Positions 1 through 6,390 of a stretch of 9,912 bases of DNA are shown one piece after another. The DNA is from JBKJTP01 sp046590195 (GTDB lineage Bacteria; Bacteroidota; Ignavibacteria; Palsa-1295). The number at the start of each line of letters is the position of its first letter. The stretch's first letter is position 1. The notes below the pieces were generated by a model. That model had not been told where the DNA came from. It saw only the letters and a list, made by a program, of their open reading frames with translations, and did not search any database. The position numbers were made by a program, and so were the translations under genes. The stretch is from assembly GCA_046590195.1 (NCBI GenBank), contig JBKJTP010000056.1, forward strand, positions 1 to 9,912, given 5' to 3'.

Positions 1-249
1 CTCGACGAAGATGTTCGAGAGCGTGATGAGAAAAACGTAGAGAGAGAGTATTGTGAGCCCAAAGTGCAGGCTCTCGCCAACATGATTTAGCTGAAGGATA
101 CCGGCAAGGGCGGCACCGCTAAAGATGTAAACGAAGACATTCCAGAACAGCAACCCCTTGCTCATCTTTCGCTTGGTACCCGAGGACGAGCGCCACGTGC
201 TGACGAGCGAATACTTAACAAGCGAACGAAGCTGGCGATGATCGATCAT
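1..249 (-). CDS. Membrane protein, N-terminal fragment (probable ABC transporter permease)
   Basis: This is an ATG-initiated reading frame of 83 codons with no stop before the window edge, so only the N-terminus is present. It opens with a basic cytoplasmic-type segment (MIDHRQLRSLVKYSL, then TKRKMSK). Two hydrophobic stretches follow, at about residues 33-52 and 61-80, and look like the first two membrane helices. It starts 18 bp after the stop of the ABC ATPase gene on the same strand. That position and topology make a permease partner of the ATPase the natural reading, probably a large exporter-type membrane subunit. No family-specific motif is visible in the fragment, so the role rests on context. 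There is no strong Shine-Dalgarno sequence in the 18-bp spacer. The gene could also be an unrelated membrane protein. Confidence 0.7.
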   Translation of the reverse strand, partial: MIDHRQLRSLVKYSLVSTWRSSSGTKRKMSKGLLFWNVFVYIFSGAALAGILQLNHVGESLHFGLTILSLYVFLITLSNIFVE

Positions 250-267
250 TGAATTGTTACCCGTTGA

Positions 268-1035
268 TCAATGAGACATCGCACGTAAGATATCATCGGA
301 CGATCGAGAAATATCGGCGCCACCAGTGAGCACATTGAATGCAAGTTCAAGCGTGCTTTGTCCTGTCGATGCGAGGATCTCCTGCGGCGTACCGATCGCG
401 ACAAGCTGCCCCTTGTCCATGATGCCGACACGATCGGCAATGCGCTCGACCACATCAAGCACATGCGAACAGAAGAACACCGTGCGGCCACTCTCGACAA
501 ATCGTTTGATCACACCCTTGATGATGAGCGCTGCATTCGCATCGAGTCCAGAGAGCGGCTCATCGAGTATGAGCACATCAGGATTATGAATGAGCGCTGA
601 GATGAGCAGCACCTTCTGCTTCATGCCTTTCGAGAACTCGCTGAGCAGCTTCGGTCTATCCTCTTCGGTCAATCCAAACACATCAAAGAGCTCATCGCGT
701 CGCTGCCTGACTTGCTCGCGCGGCATGTGGCGTAGCTCGCCAACAAGATCGATGTATTCGCCTGCACGTAGGCTCTCGTAGAGCATCGCGTTCTCCGGCA
801 CATAGCCGATATGACGCTTGACCTCTACCGGATCTTCAGTGACATCGATACCATTGATACGCACGATGCCCGTCGTTGGCTTCGACAATCCAGTCAGCAC
901 CTTTACCGTCGATGACTTCCCCGCGCCGTTCGGACCAAGCAGCGCGAAGAGCTCACCCTTCGCTACTTGCAAGCTCAGATCCTCGACAGCAATCGTATCG
1001 CCATAAGACTTGGAAAGGTGAAGGATATCGATCAT
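268..1035 (-). CDS. ABC transporter ATP-binding protein
   Basis: The 255-residue protein is a complete single nucleotide-binding domain. Visible motifs, in order: Walker A GPNGAGKSS (34-42); the Q-loop region GYVPENAMLYE (about 77-87), with Glu where many ABC proteins have Gln, as is common in the CcmA/NatA-like ABC-2 branch; signature FSKGMKQK (134-141); Walker B VLILDEP (154-160); D-loop SGLD (162-165); and switch His191 in FFCSHVL. It would hydrolyse ATP at the cytoplasmic face to power a separate permease, most likely the membrane protein beginning at 249. Its ATG overlaps the TGA of the upstream lipoprotein gene in an ATGA junction, which implies translational coupling. The family call is secure, but the substrate cannot be told from sequence. 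Most ABC-2 branch members are exporters. Confidence 0.95.
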   Translation of the reverse strand: MIDILHLSKSYGDTIAVEDLSLQVAKGELFALLGPNGAGKSSTVKVLTGLSKPTTGIVRINGIDVTEDPVEVKRHIGYVPENAMLYESLRAGEYIDLVGELRHMPREQVRQRRDELFDVFGLTEEDRPKLLSEFSKGMKQKVLLISALIHNPDVLILDEPLSGLDANAALIIKGVIKRFVESGRTVFFCSHVLDVVERIADRVGIMDKGQLVAIGTPQEILASTGQSTLELAFNVLTGGADISRSSDDILRAMSH

Positions 1036-1937
1036 CGCTTGCGGCCCGGGATGTTGATATAGACCTTCAGGTTCTGCGGATTGTATTGCACTTCCTCGTA
1101 TTCAAGTAAGAGCTTGTTCGCGCCGGTCATCACTTCGATCTTGTCGGCGAACGGTATGTTGTTCTTCAGCACAATGTTCGAGTACGCGATCGTCGCTTGT
1201 GTCTTCGGATTCGTCGCAGTGTATGTCATGCGCCTGCCGCTCCAGCGCTCATAACGAATGAGGCGAAGCTGGTTGATCATGATAGGAGCAGATCCATCAG
1301 GTATCGCGCCATCGAGCGTCAGTGCCTCCGTGTAATTATCGCGAAAGCGATAGACGAGCAGGATATGCTGCGTACTTCCGCGAGTCAGTAAGATCACCGA
1401 ATCCTGAGGATCAAACCCTTCCGGCGAAGGTGGCAAGCCGAAGACGACATCATTCATTGTCTGAAGCGAGATCCCTTTGAGCTGCGTCAGTCCTTCGAGT
1501 GCGCGGTCGTTGGTCTGTCCTTCCAGCGTCTCGCCCTGCAGAATATTATAGAGTGCATAGTACTCGGGCGATGCAAGGAATCGAACCGCCGTGATCCCGA
1601 ACGGGCCGCGTGCCTCTAGGCTGACTGAGTCGATCCTGGCAGTAGTCGTGGCATCGACGAGCTTGAGTCGCTTCGTCTTGATCGTGAAGTCCCCGGACTG
1701 CTGGGTCTCGGCGTTGCTGATCGTCATGCTGCCTTCGGCCTCGATGGACTGGGCGCTCCGAGACCAGAGCTGGAGCCAGTCAATTATTCGGTCGATCTTC
1801 TCCTCATCAGGGTCTACCTGGGCCTGGGGCGTAGGTGCCTTCGTTATAGACTCGGGGGTGGTACAACTCGAAACAAAGAGGGCCGCGCTGAGCAGCAAGA
1901 GTGCCGCTATGCTATGTGGCAAGTATCTGGGATCCAT
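1032..1937 (-). CDS. Outer-membrane-type lipoprotein, DUF4292/LolB-like
   Basis: The protein has 301 residues. An N-terminal hydrophobic segment (about 9-22) ends in a lipobox, FVSSC, with Cys25 as the lipidation site. A Pro/acidic linker follows (about 31-50). The segment GPFGITAVRFLASPEYYALYN (about 111-131, split here as GPFGITAVRF and LASPEYYALYN) resembles the core of DUF4292 proteins, where a G-P/L-G-I...R.L..P motif sits in an open-barrel, LolB-like fold. DUF4292 lipoproteins are typical of Bacteroidota; their exact role is not settled. The gene is first in a unit with the ABC ATPase (4-bp overlap) and the truncated membrane protein, so the products may act together at the envelope. 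The start is ATG at 1937. Its upstream sequence has no Shine-Dalgarno sequence but does carry TAAATTTT 6 bp before the ATG, one base from the TAnnTTTG consensus. No matching -33 box is visible, so that promoter is weak. Confidence 0.75.
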   Translation of the reverse strand: MDPRYLPHSIAALLLLSAALFVSSCTTPESITKAPTPQAQVDPDEEKIDRIIDWLQLWSRSAQSIEAEGSMTISNAETQQSGDFTIKTKRLKLVDATTTARIDSVSLEARGPFGITAVRFLASPEYYALYNILQGETLEGQTNDRALEGLTQLKGISLQTMNDVVFGLPPSPEGFDPQDSVILLTRGSTQHILLVYRFRDNYTEALTLDGAIPDGSAPIMINQLRLIRYERWSGRRMTYTATNPKTQATIAYSNIVLKNNIPFADKIEVMTGANKLLLEYEEVQYNPQNLKVYINIPGRKR

Positions 1938-2366
1938 TTATGAAAATTTACGAATTGAATGTCAGGTGAGAGAGACAGAGTTCGTCCTTCAGGTGTAGCA
2001 ACGATGAAGTTGTCAAGTTCGGGAAAGCAGGTCTGGTGACACTATTTAATCCAGAAACCGCCCTAGAACCGGTCAAAAAGCCAAATTCGGTGTTCGAGAA
2101 CAGTACGAAATGCTAAGATAATGCACTCTGCTGTAACCAAATTCTCGTAGCCGACGTATTGGCATTCACTTGGAGCTATGATAGGTAACAAGTTAATATT
2201 GGATAGAACACTATACAGTTCTTCGCTCTAGAATACTTAGTAGTCCCTGTTCGAATTTAGTATTTGGTTGCTGCGGGTGCTTCGAACACCTAGATCACAA
2301 TTGATCGAGCAAGTGCCAGATACGGTCCCGAAGCTTTAATAGTCACTCTTAAACTGTTCTTTTATC
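1938..2366. other. Divergent intergenic region, 429 bp, no gene seen
   Basis: This gap lies between the divergently read lipoprotein/ABC unit and the small secreted CRD gene, so both promoters should be here. ORFs in it are a dozen codons or less. Two short perfect palindromic elements are visible: TGTTC-GA-GAACA at 2091-2102 and GATCA-CAAT-TGATC at 2293-2306. Either could be an operator, but both are short enough to be chance. TAGTATTTG at 2259-2267 is a near miss to the TAnnTTTG promoter element, with one extra base, and would leave a leader of about 100 nt for the gene at 2367. No tRNA, terminator or repeat is evident. Confidence 0.5.
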
Positions 2367-2804
2367 ATGAAGTCGATCCTTCTTAGCTTTGCTTTTGCCT
2401 TCGCTCTCGTAGCAGGGTTCGCCGCCGACAGTCAGGCCCAGTTCTCCAAGGTCGTCACTGTCGTCAAGGGCACCGTCATCAACGAAGCCACCGGCAAGCC
2501 AATCTCTGTGAAGGTCAGCGTTCGCTCGGTCGGCGACACCGCGACCGAAGTAACTGCGGGCCGCACCAACACCGAGACCGGAAGCTATCTCGTTGTCCTC
2601 AAGCCAGGCAAGAAGTACTGGTTTCACATTGAGTCGAACGACATCATCACCAAAGATACTTTGGTAGAAACTCCGGATTCGGATAAGTACATGCAACTTG
2701 TACACGATTTCACCGTAACCCCACTTCGCGCAGAGCAGATGGGAGCAATCGGCACTGAGATTGAAACATCCTTTGTAAAGACCAAGGAATCGGAGCAAAA
2801 CTAA
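2367..2804 (+). CDS. Small secreted protein with a single CRD (carboxypeptidase-regulatory-like) domain
   Basis: The 145-residue product starts with a clear Sec signal peptide (MKSILLSFAFAFALVAGFAA, then DSQAQ), with likely cleavage after SQA. The rest is mainly one beta-sandwich domain (about 31-119). It has the pattern V.GTV.NEATGKPI, then TGSYLVVLKPGKKY, typical of carboxypeptidase-regulatory-like or peptidase-associated folds found in Bacteroidota envelope proteins. The same motif, TGRYLVVLQPGETY, occurs inside the OmpA lipoprotein encoded at 6571-8118, so the two domains are related. There is no enzymatic motif; a structural or binding role in the periplasm or at the cell surface is inferred. 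The ATG at 2367 fits the signal peptide and has no Shine-Dalgarno sequence. A 149-codon antisense frame over the same region is taken as a shadow. An intrinsic terminator follows 29 bp after the stop. Confidence 0.8.
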   Translation: MKSILLSFAFAFALVAGFAADSQAQFSKVVTVVKGTVINEATGKPISVKVSVRSVGDTATEVTAGRTNTETGSYLVVLKPGKKYWFHIESNDIITKDTLVETPDSDKYMQLVHDFTVTPLRAEQMGAIGTEIETSFVKTKESEQN

Positions 2805-2833
2805 GACATTGCTCTCCTGGTAGAAAAAAGTGT

Positions 2834-2874
2834 AGGTCTAAGGGGCCAGTTATTAATAAGCCCCAGACCTTTTT
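2834..2874 (+). terminator. Intrinsic terminator of the small CRD gene, possibly bidirectional
   Basis: AGGTCT (2834-2839) pairs with AGACCT (2865-2870) and GGGGC (2842-2846) pairs with GCCCC (2860-2864). A two-base AA bulge separates the two helices and the loop is 13 nt. TTTTT follows at 2870-2874. On the opposite strand the stem is followed after three bases by six T residues, so it could also stop transcripts arriving from the convergent flavoprotein gene. Confidence 0.8.
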
Positions 2875-2885
2875 GACAACCAACA

Positions 2886-3079
2886 GTCTGCTATCGCAGA
2901 CACAGTCTATCAAAGAATAGACAACCTGTTTCACAGCAGGTAGCCTCAGACGCAGTGCTCGAATGCAGTGCTCAGCAGGCTAGTCAAGATGATCGTTAGA
3001 TTATCTTTACTCTCACCGTCACAACAAGACAACAACAAACAACAAGGACGTCGGCCCCCAAAAGCCGGCGTTTTTTTTT
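2886..3079 (+). ncRNA. Candidate structured non-coding RNA ending in an intrinsic terminator
   Basis: Four hairpins follow one another after the first terminator: GTCTGC/GCAGAC (2886-2901, 4-nt loop), GTCTAT/ATAGAC (2905-2922), ACCTG/CAGGT (2924-2941) and an outer stem TAGCCT/AGGCTA (2941-2946 with 2977-2982) that encloses a direct repeat of GCAGTGCTC. An A/C-rich, weakly structured linker (about 3020-3046) leads to a strong terminator at 3048-3079. No ORF in the interval looks real; the longest start codons read straight through the terminator. A second terminator without an intervening gene suggests a separate transcript. A TTGACA at 2873-2878 could be a -35 box, but I see no good -10. It matches no RNA family I recognise. 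The alternative is an extended 3' UTR with a back-up terminator. Confidence 0.35.
3048..3079 (+). terminator. Strong intrinsic terminator
   Basis: ACGTCGGC (3048-3055) pairs with GCCGGCGT (3064-3071) in 8 bp with one G-U pair, across a CCCCAAAA loop, and is followed by nine T residues (3071-3079). The T run gives plus-strand polarity. The only annotated plus-strand gene upstream already has its own terminator at 2834-2874, so this one probably ends another transcript, the candidate RNA at 2886-3079. Confidence 0.85.
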
Positions 3080-3113
3080 GCGCGTTGCTAAAGACGGGTC
3101 TAGGGTTTAGGCC

Positions 3114-3294
3114 GTCATATCGAGCAGAGCAATTAATACACGAGCGAAGCGACGTGTATTAATTGCGGAGTCGAGAAATCTCCAGCGGTACAGTAGAATA
3201 TTCCGCATGCTGGCCGTCAGTAAGATGCAGCTCGGCCGAAGGGGATTTCTCACTCACCTCTTCGCTAACGCTCAGTCGGCTCGTTCGAAATCAC
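3114..3294. repeat. Composite MITE-like repeat, copy 1
   Basis: The left end (GTCATATCGAGCAGAG, 3114-3129) and the complement of the right end (GTGATTTCGAACGAG) form imperfect terminal inverted repeats. Inner copies GAGAAATCTCC (3173-3183) and GGGGATTTCTC (3241-3251) are inverted with 10 of 11 matching. The middle carries AGTAGAAT and TATTCCG, both also found, rearranged, in the middle of copy 2. The 11-mer GAGCGAAGCGA lies at 3142-3152. The architecture matches the GTCAT...GAGCGAAGCG...AAATCTC elements commonly seen dispersed between genes in many environmental bacteria. It codes for nothing and overlaps the last codons of the flavoprotein gene. Confidence 0.65.
3130..3165. repeat. Perfect 13-bp inverted repeat inside copy 1
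   Basis: CAATTAATACACG (3130-3142) and CGTGTATTAATTG (3153-3165) are exact reverse complements around the 10-nt loop AGCGAAGCGA. The arms are AT-rich, unlike the GC-richer repeat that surrounds them. No T tract follows, so this is unlikely to be a terminator in itself, although an RNA copy would fold strongly. Confidence 0.85.
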
Positions 3295-4563
3295 GGCATT
3301 GACAAACGCAATCGCCGACTCCCCAGCAACCCATCCCGTCGAATACGCCGCCTGCAAGTTATACCCGCCAATTTCTCCAGCGATGTCAAGCATCTCACCG
3401 CAGAAGAAAAGCCCCTCGTGCTTCCGTGACATCATCGTCTTCGAATCGACTTCACTCAGCGATACACCGCCGGCCGATACTTCGCCTCGATCAATGGGTA
3501 TCTCTGATACATTGCCGAGAGGATATCTCAGCAATGAATTGAGCAATCTTTGACGCTCCTCTTTCTTCAAGGCATTCCACTTGCGGTCTTCAGGGATCTC
3601 CGCCGCATGCAGGACAAACGGAGCAAGCCGATTTGGCAAGACTTCCTCAAGCCACGTCTTGATCTGTTGCTGTGAGCGTTGTTGCTGCAGTTCTACTAGC
3701 CGAGCTTGCACTTCTTCCTGATCGCTCTTCAGGAGGTTCGCTGCCATGGCGATCGGGCCCTGCTCAAGCTCGAGCGTTGCAGCACGGCTGATGTCGAGTG
3801 TAGCAGGGCCGGAGAGTCCGCGATGCGTGATGAGAATATCGCCAGGTGCCTCTGCCAGGATCTTGTTCCCACGAACAACTAAGAGTATCGCAGCGCGCAA
3901 TGCGGTGCCGTGAAGATCGGCATCAGGTGCCGGATTCGTGTAGATCGGTGCTAGTGCGGAGCGAAGCTTTACGATAGTGTGGCCGAGCTGTTCTGCGAAG
4001 TTGATACCGTCGCCGGTTGTGCCGACCCTTTGGTAGCTAACGCCGCCTGTGGCCAATACGATAGCATCAGCTTCGATAGTAGTATTATTGTACTCTATTA
4101 CATAGGTCCCATAAGACCCATTGGTCCGAAATGTCGTATTCCTAACCCTGGCATTCGTGATCACCTCAACACCAGACTCTTCTAGCTCTCTCTCAAAAGC
4201 TTGCAGCACTTCTTCAGAGCGGCCGCTATCTGGGAAGATCCTGCCATTCTCACGGGCATGCCACGCAACGCCATGCTTCTCAAGCAGCGCGAGCACATCC
4301 TCGTTGGTGAAGCGATAGATCGCGTGCTTAAGGAATCTCGCCTCTGACTTCACTGGAAAGCCGAGCTTCAGCACATCCTCGACGTGGCCCTCATGCGTGA
4401 TATTGCACTTCCCACCGCCGGAGATACGGATCTTGATGCCAACCCGCGGGTTGCGCTCAAGCAGCACGACCCGAACATCCTCTCCGGCTGCGCGCGACGC
4501 GGCCAGCGCGGCGCACATGCCGCCCGCTCCGCCGCCTACGATCGCTATGGTCTTCTTACTCAA
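3265..4563 (-). CDS. NAD(P)/FAD-dependent oxidoreductase, HI0933/BaiN family
   Basis: The protein has 432 residues, the normal length for this family. The N-terminus carries the dinucleotide-binding motif GGGAGG (10-15) with Glu36 placed to bind the FAD ribose, then the family hallmark GIKIRISGGGKCNITH (42-57). The C-terminus carries the second hallmark: EVSAGGV (361-367), GLFFCGEMLD and IAGEIGGYNLQAA (about 384-406). It is a soluble cytoplasmic flavoprotein. Relatives include BaiN of bile-acid metabolism and many of unknown substrate, so no specific reaction is assigned. The start is TTG at 4563, eight codons before the glycine-rich loop; no in-frame ATG lies nearby upstream, and an AGGAGAGG at about 4611-4618 is too far away to serve it. 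The last codons, encoding ISNEPTER and the TAG stop, lie inside the repeat at 3114-3294. Confidence 0.93.
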   Translation of the reverse strand: MSKKTIAIVGGGAGGMCAALAASRAAGEDVRVVLLERNPRVGIKIRISGGGKCNITHEGHVEDVLKLGFPVKSEARFLKHAIYRFTNEDVLALLEKHGVAWHARENGRIFPDSGRSEEVLQAFERELEESGVEVITNARVRNTTFRTNGSYGTYVIEYNNTTIEADAIVLATGGVSYQRVGTTGDGINFAEQLGHTIVKLRSALAPIYTNPAPDADLHGTALRAAILLVVRGNKILAEAPGDILITHRGLSGPATLDISRAATLELEQGPIAMAANLLKSDQEEVQARLVELQQQRSQQQIKTWLEEVLPNRLAPFVLHAAEIPEDRKWNALKKEERQRLLNSLLRYPLGNVSEIPIDRGEVSAGGVSLSEVDSKTMMSRKHEGLFFCGEMLDIAGEIGGYNLQAAYSTGWVAGESAIAFVNAVISNEPTER

Positions 4564-4992
4564 GTGTCTTGGGTACAGTGTTGCGTAGTTGCAACAGCCG
4601 TATGGTTGAGTCCTCTCCTGAAGTACTCAGAAAATGCAAGCTTGCAGAAGAAAATCTCATGAAGCGATAATGTAACGGCTACGGATAAGGGCGCTCTGGC
4701 TCTGGAACAAGAAATGTTGTTCAACGAGCCGGAGGGTGATACTCATGAAGAGTCGCGCTGCATAGCAGTCCCAATCCTTCCATTGGTTTTCCTCAGCGCC
4801 GTCACAGTTGAAGGCTGCCTATCGGGTCAGAAGATATGAAAAAAATCTCCGGACCAATTAAACCGATAAGGGTGATCCGCACTCTGTATATTAAAGCTTC
4901 TGATCAGGTCCCCTTTCCGGAAGCGCAACGAAAGTCAGCAAGTAAGTCAGTTAAGAAGCCATCAACTTCTACGTAAAAGAATCATTAATCCT
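4564..4992. other. Divergent intergenic region, 429 bp, no gene seen
   Basis: This separates the flavoprotein gene (minus) from the acidic/basic lipoprotein gene (plus). No convincing ORF is present. One hairpin stands out at 4698-4730: GGCTC pairs with GAGCC and GAACAA with TTGTTC, with a small internal loop (TG against AAC) and a GAAATG loop. No T tract follows on either strand, so it is not a terminator. TGTATATT at about 4886-4893 could be a -10 region for the plus-strand gene, with a leader of roughly 100 nt, but no good -35 or TTTG box pairs with it. Confidence 0.5.
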
Positions 4993-5784
4993 ATGCAGTC
5001 CATGATACATCCCTACTCATATTTCGCACGCTTTAAAGCGGCATCCATCGCACTCGTTGCGATCAGCGGCCTCTTCTTTTCCTCTTGTGCAACAACCTCG
5101 ACCGAGCCAGATCCGGAGCGCCCCTCAACCACCACGCTCAGCGAAGCTGAGTTCTATACACCAGGTCCGACAGGCGATGCCGATGACTACTGGCTGTTCG
5201 AGCAAGGTGAAGACGATGTCGAGTACTCGTACTATCTCGATGAAGATCATTACTCCTATGTTGTCAACGATCGTGATGACAACGACGACAACGACGGTAA
5301 GAAGAAGTGGAAGAAGCGTTTTAAGAATGGACATGGCTATGGCGATGATAATCACATCCACATCCATTGGAAGGATCGCAATCCAGGCAAGCGCATCTAC
5401 ATTCGCATCCGCCGTCAGCACTGGGCTGATTCGATCCGTCTGACAGATTCGCAGAAGGTTGCACTCGATAGCGGCATAAAAGAGTTCAAGGCATGTGCGA
5501 AGGAGTCACTCGATTCGTTCAAGGTTGCCTTCAAGCCTTACCGCGTAGCATTCCGTGCAGAGAAGATGCGCATCATCGGCCTGCTCGATTCGAACCTCGT
5601 CACACGTGACTCCGCATACATCCTTCTCGATAGCGCCATCGAGCGTTACGAAGATCAGACCAAGCTGCTCAAGGCAGGTCTGCAGGTTGAATTGCAATCG
5701 TGCTACCAGGAATTCGATGCATACATGATGACGGTCCTCGAACCGCGTCAGTACGAGATCTGGAAGCGCAACAGAGGCTGGTAA
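4993..5784 (+). CDS. Lipoprotein with alternating acidic and basic blocks and a Spy/CpxP-like C-terminus
   Basis: The 263-residue protein begins with a long lipoprotein signal ending in LFFSSC, with Cys32 as the lipidation site. Regions in order: a Ser/Thr/Pro linker (33-50); a very acidic, Tyr-rich block (51-102) ending in DRDDNDDNDG; an abrupt Lys block KKKWKKRFK (103-111); a His/Asp cluster (about 114-126, HGYGDDNHIHIHW); a basic stretch RIYIRIRRQHW (134-144); and a helical C-terminal third. That part starts with LTDSQ (150-154) and ends near LEPRQYEIW (249-257), the spacing and look of the paired LTxxQ motifs of Spy/CpxP-type periplasmic proteins. Cys168 and Cys237 could pair. Metal or polyanion binding is plausible from composition only. 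ATG codons at 4993 and 5002 are both possible starts. An intrinsic terminator follows at 5910-5943. Confidence 0.75.
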   Translation: MQSMIHPYSYFARFKAASIALVAISGLFFSSCATTSTEPDPERPSTTTLSEAEFYTPGPTGDADDYWLFEQGEDDVEYSYYLDEDHYSYVVNDRDDNDDNDGKKKWKKRFKNGHGYGDDNHIHIHWKDRNPGKRIYIRIRRQHWADSIRLTDSQKVALDSGIKEFKACAKESLDSFKVAFKPYRVAFRAEKMRIIGLLDSNLVTRDSAYILLDSAIERYEDQTKLLKAGLQVELQSCYQEFDAYMMTVLEPRQYEIWKRNRGW

Positions 5785-5817
5785 CGAGCATCACGCTCCA
5801 AACCCCTCACAAGTTAA

Positions 5818-5855
5818 GTTGGTAAGTCAACAGGGTTGGTAAGTCAACTGGTAAG
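5818..5855. repeat. Short direct repeat downstream of the lipoprotein gene
   Basis: GTTGGTAAGTCAAC occurs exactly at 5818-5831 and 5835-5848, a period of 17 bp, and a third partial unit TGGTAAG follows at 5849-5855. It lies between the stop codon at 5784 and the terminator. It may be replication slippage or tandem protein-binding sites. Confidence 0.7.
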
Positions 5856-5909
5856 ATAAGAGGTGAGCAGTAGAAGCTATGGCGATTGCCTCTACTCTCA
5901 TACACATGG

Positions 5910-5943
5910 AAAGGCTCTGCAGCAATGCAGGGCCTTTCTTTTT
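5910..5943 (+). terminator. Intrinsic terminator of the lipoprotein gene
   Basis: AAAGGCTCTGC (5910-5920) pairs with GCAGGGCCTTT (5927-5937) in an 11-bp stem with one G-U pair and an AGCAAT loop. CTTTTT follows (5938-5943). The last T residues also form the -33 box of the next promoter. Confidence 0.85.
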
Positions 5944-5970
5944 GTGCTCTTCAACAGTATCGTAACTTTG
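5941..5970 (+). promoter_or_regulatory. Bacteroidota-type promoter of the Nudix gene
   Basis: TTTG (5941-5944) and TAACTTTG (5963-5970) are separated by 18 bp and match the -33 TTTG and -7 TAnnTTTG elements of the Bacteroides/Flavobacterium primary sigma factor. The ATG at 5974 is only 3 bp past the -7 element, where transcription would start, so the mRNA is predicted to be leaderless or nearly so. Confidence 0.65.
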
Positions 5971-5973
5971 TGT

Positions 5974-6387
5974 ATGATCTCTCGCAAGAAGGCGTATGGC
6001 TGCATCACTCGAGGCAATGAGCTTCTCATTTTTCGCGAGCAGTTGGATAGTCGTGAAGATTTTGCGCAATTGCCAGGAGGCACCATCGAGGTTGGGGAAG
6101 CAGTAGAGGACGGCTTGTTGCGTGAGGTCTTTGAAGAGACAGGACTATCCGATCTCAAGGTTGTCCGTATGTTGGGCTGTGCTACTCGCATCGGCGAACA
6201 CTTCACCGATCTGCGTCACTTTTATCTACTCAAATGCAATGAGCCAATGAAGGATACATGGCTGCACTACGAAATGCACGGATCTGAACACGATTACCCG
6301 CTGCCGTTTTTCTACTCCTGGATACCGATCGAGGAGGCGATGCTAGGCATGGGCGGGGACCATCATCAGTTCTTGCACTTGATCTAG
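5974..6387 (+). CDS. Nudix hydrolase
   Basis: From the ATG at 5974 the product has 137 residues, a typical single Nudix domain. The Nudix box is perfect: G36, E42, R50-E51, E54-E55, G57 in G-x5-E-x7-REVFEETGL (36-58). It forms the loop-helix-loop that binds the catalytic divalent metal. Such enzymes hydrolyse nucleoside diphosphates linked to another moiety in the cytoplasm; substrate cannot be read from the box. The C-terminus is unusual in His content (HYEMHGSEHDY, GGDHHQFLH). A GTG at 5863 in the same frame would add 37 codons, but these run through the terminator hairpin and add a non-domain segment, so I reject it. The promoter sits directly before the ATG and no Shine-Dalgarno sequence is present. 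The composite repeat starts 4 bp after the TAG stop. Confidence 0.93.
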   Translation: MISRKKAYGCITRGNELLIFREQLDSREDFAQLPGGTIEVGEAVEDGLLREVFEETGLSDLKVVRMLGCATRIGEHFTDLRHFYLLKCNEPMKDTWLHYEMHGSEHDYPLPFFYSWIPIEEAMLGMGGDHHQFLHLI

Positions 6388-6390
6388 GTT

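Noticed and set aside
2276..2290. tRNA T-arm-like hairpin GGTGCTTCGAACACC
   Set aside because: No acceptor stem, D-arm or anticodon arm can be built around it.
2349..2798. 149-codon minus-strand frame
   Set aside because: Antisense to a gene with a clear signal peptide and a CRD domain that matches another protein in the window; the antisense product has no recognisable domain.
2968..3162. 64-codon plus-strand frame
   Set aside because: Reads through the nine-T terminator and into the repeat; composition is unlike a real small protein and there is no ribosome binding site.
5264..5310. GAT/GAC-rich stretch as a microsatellite
   Set aside because: It is coding sequence for the Asp/Asn block, with mixed GAT/GAC/AAC codons and no exact repeat unit.
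5863..5973. 37-codon GTG-initiated N-terminal extension of the Nudix protein
   Set aside because: It translates through an 11-bp terminator stem with a T tract and through the promoter, and adds nothing to the Nudix fold.
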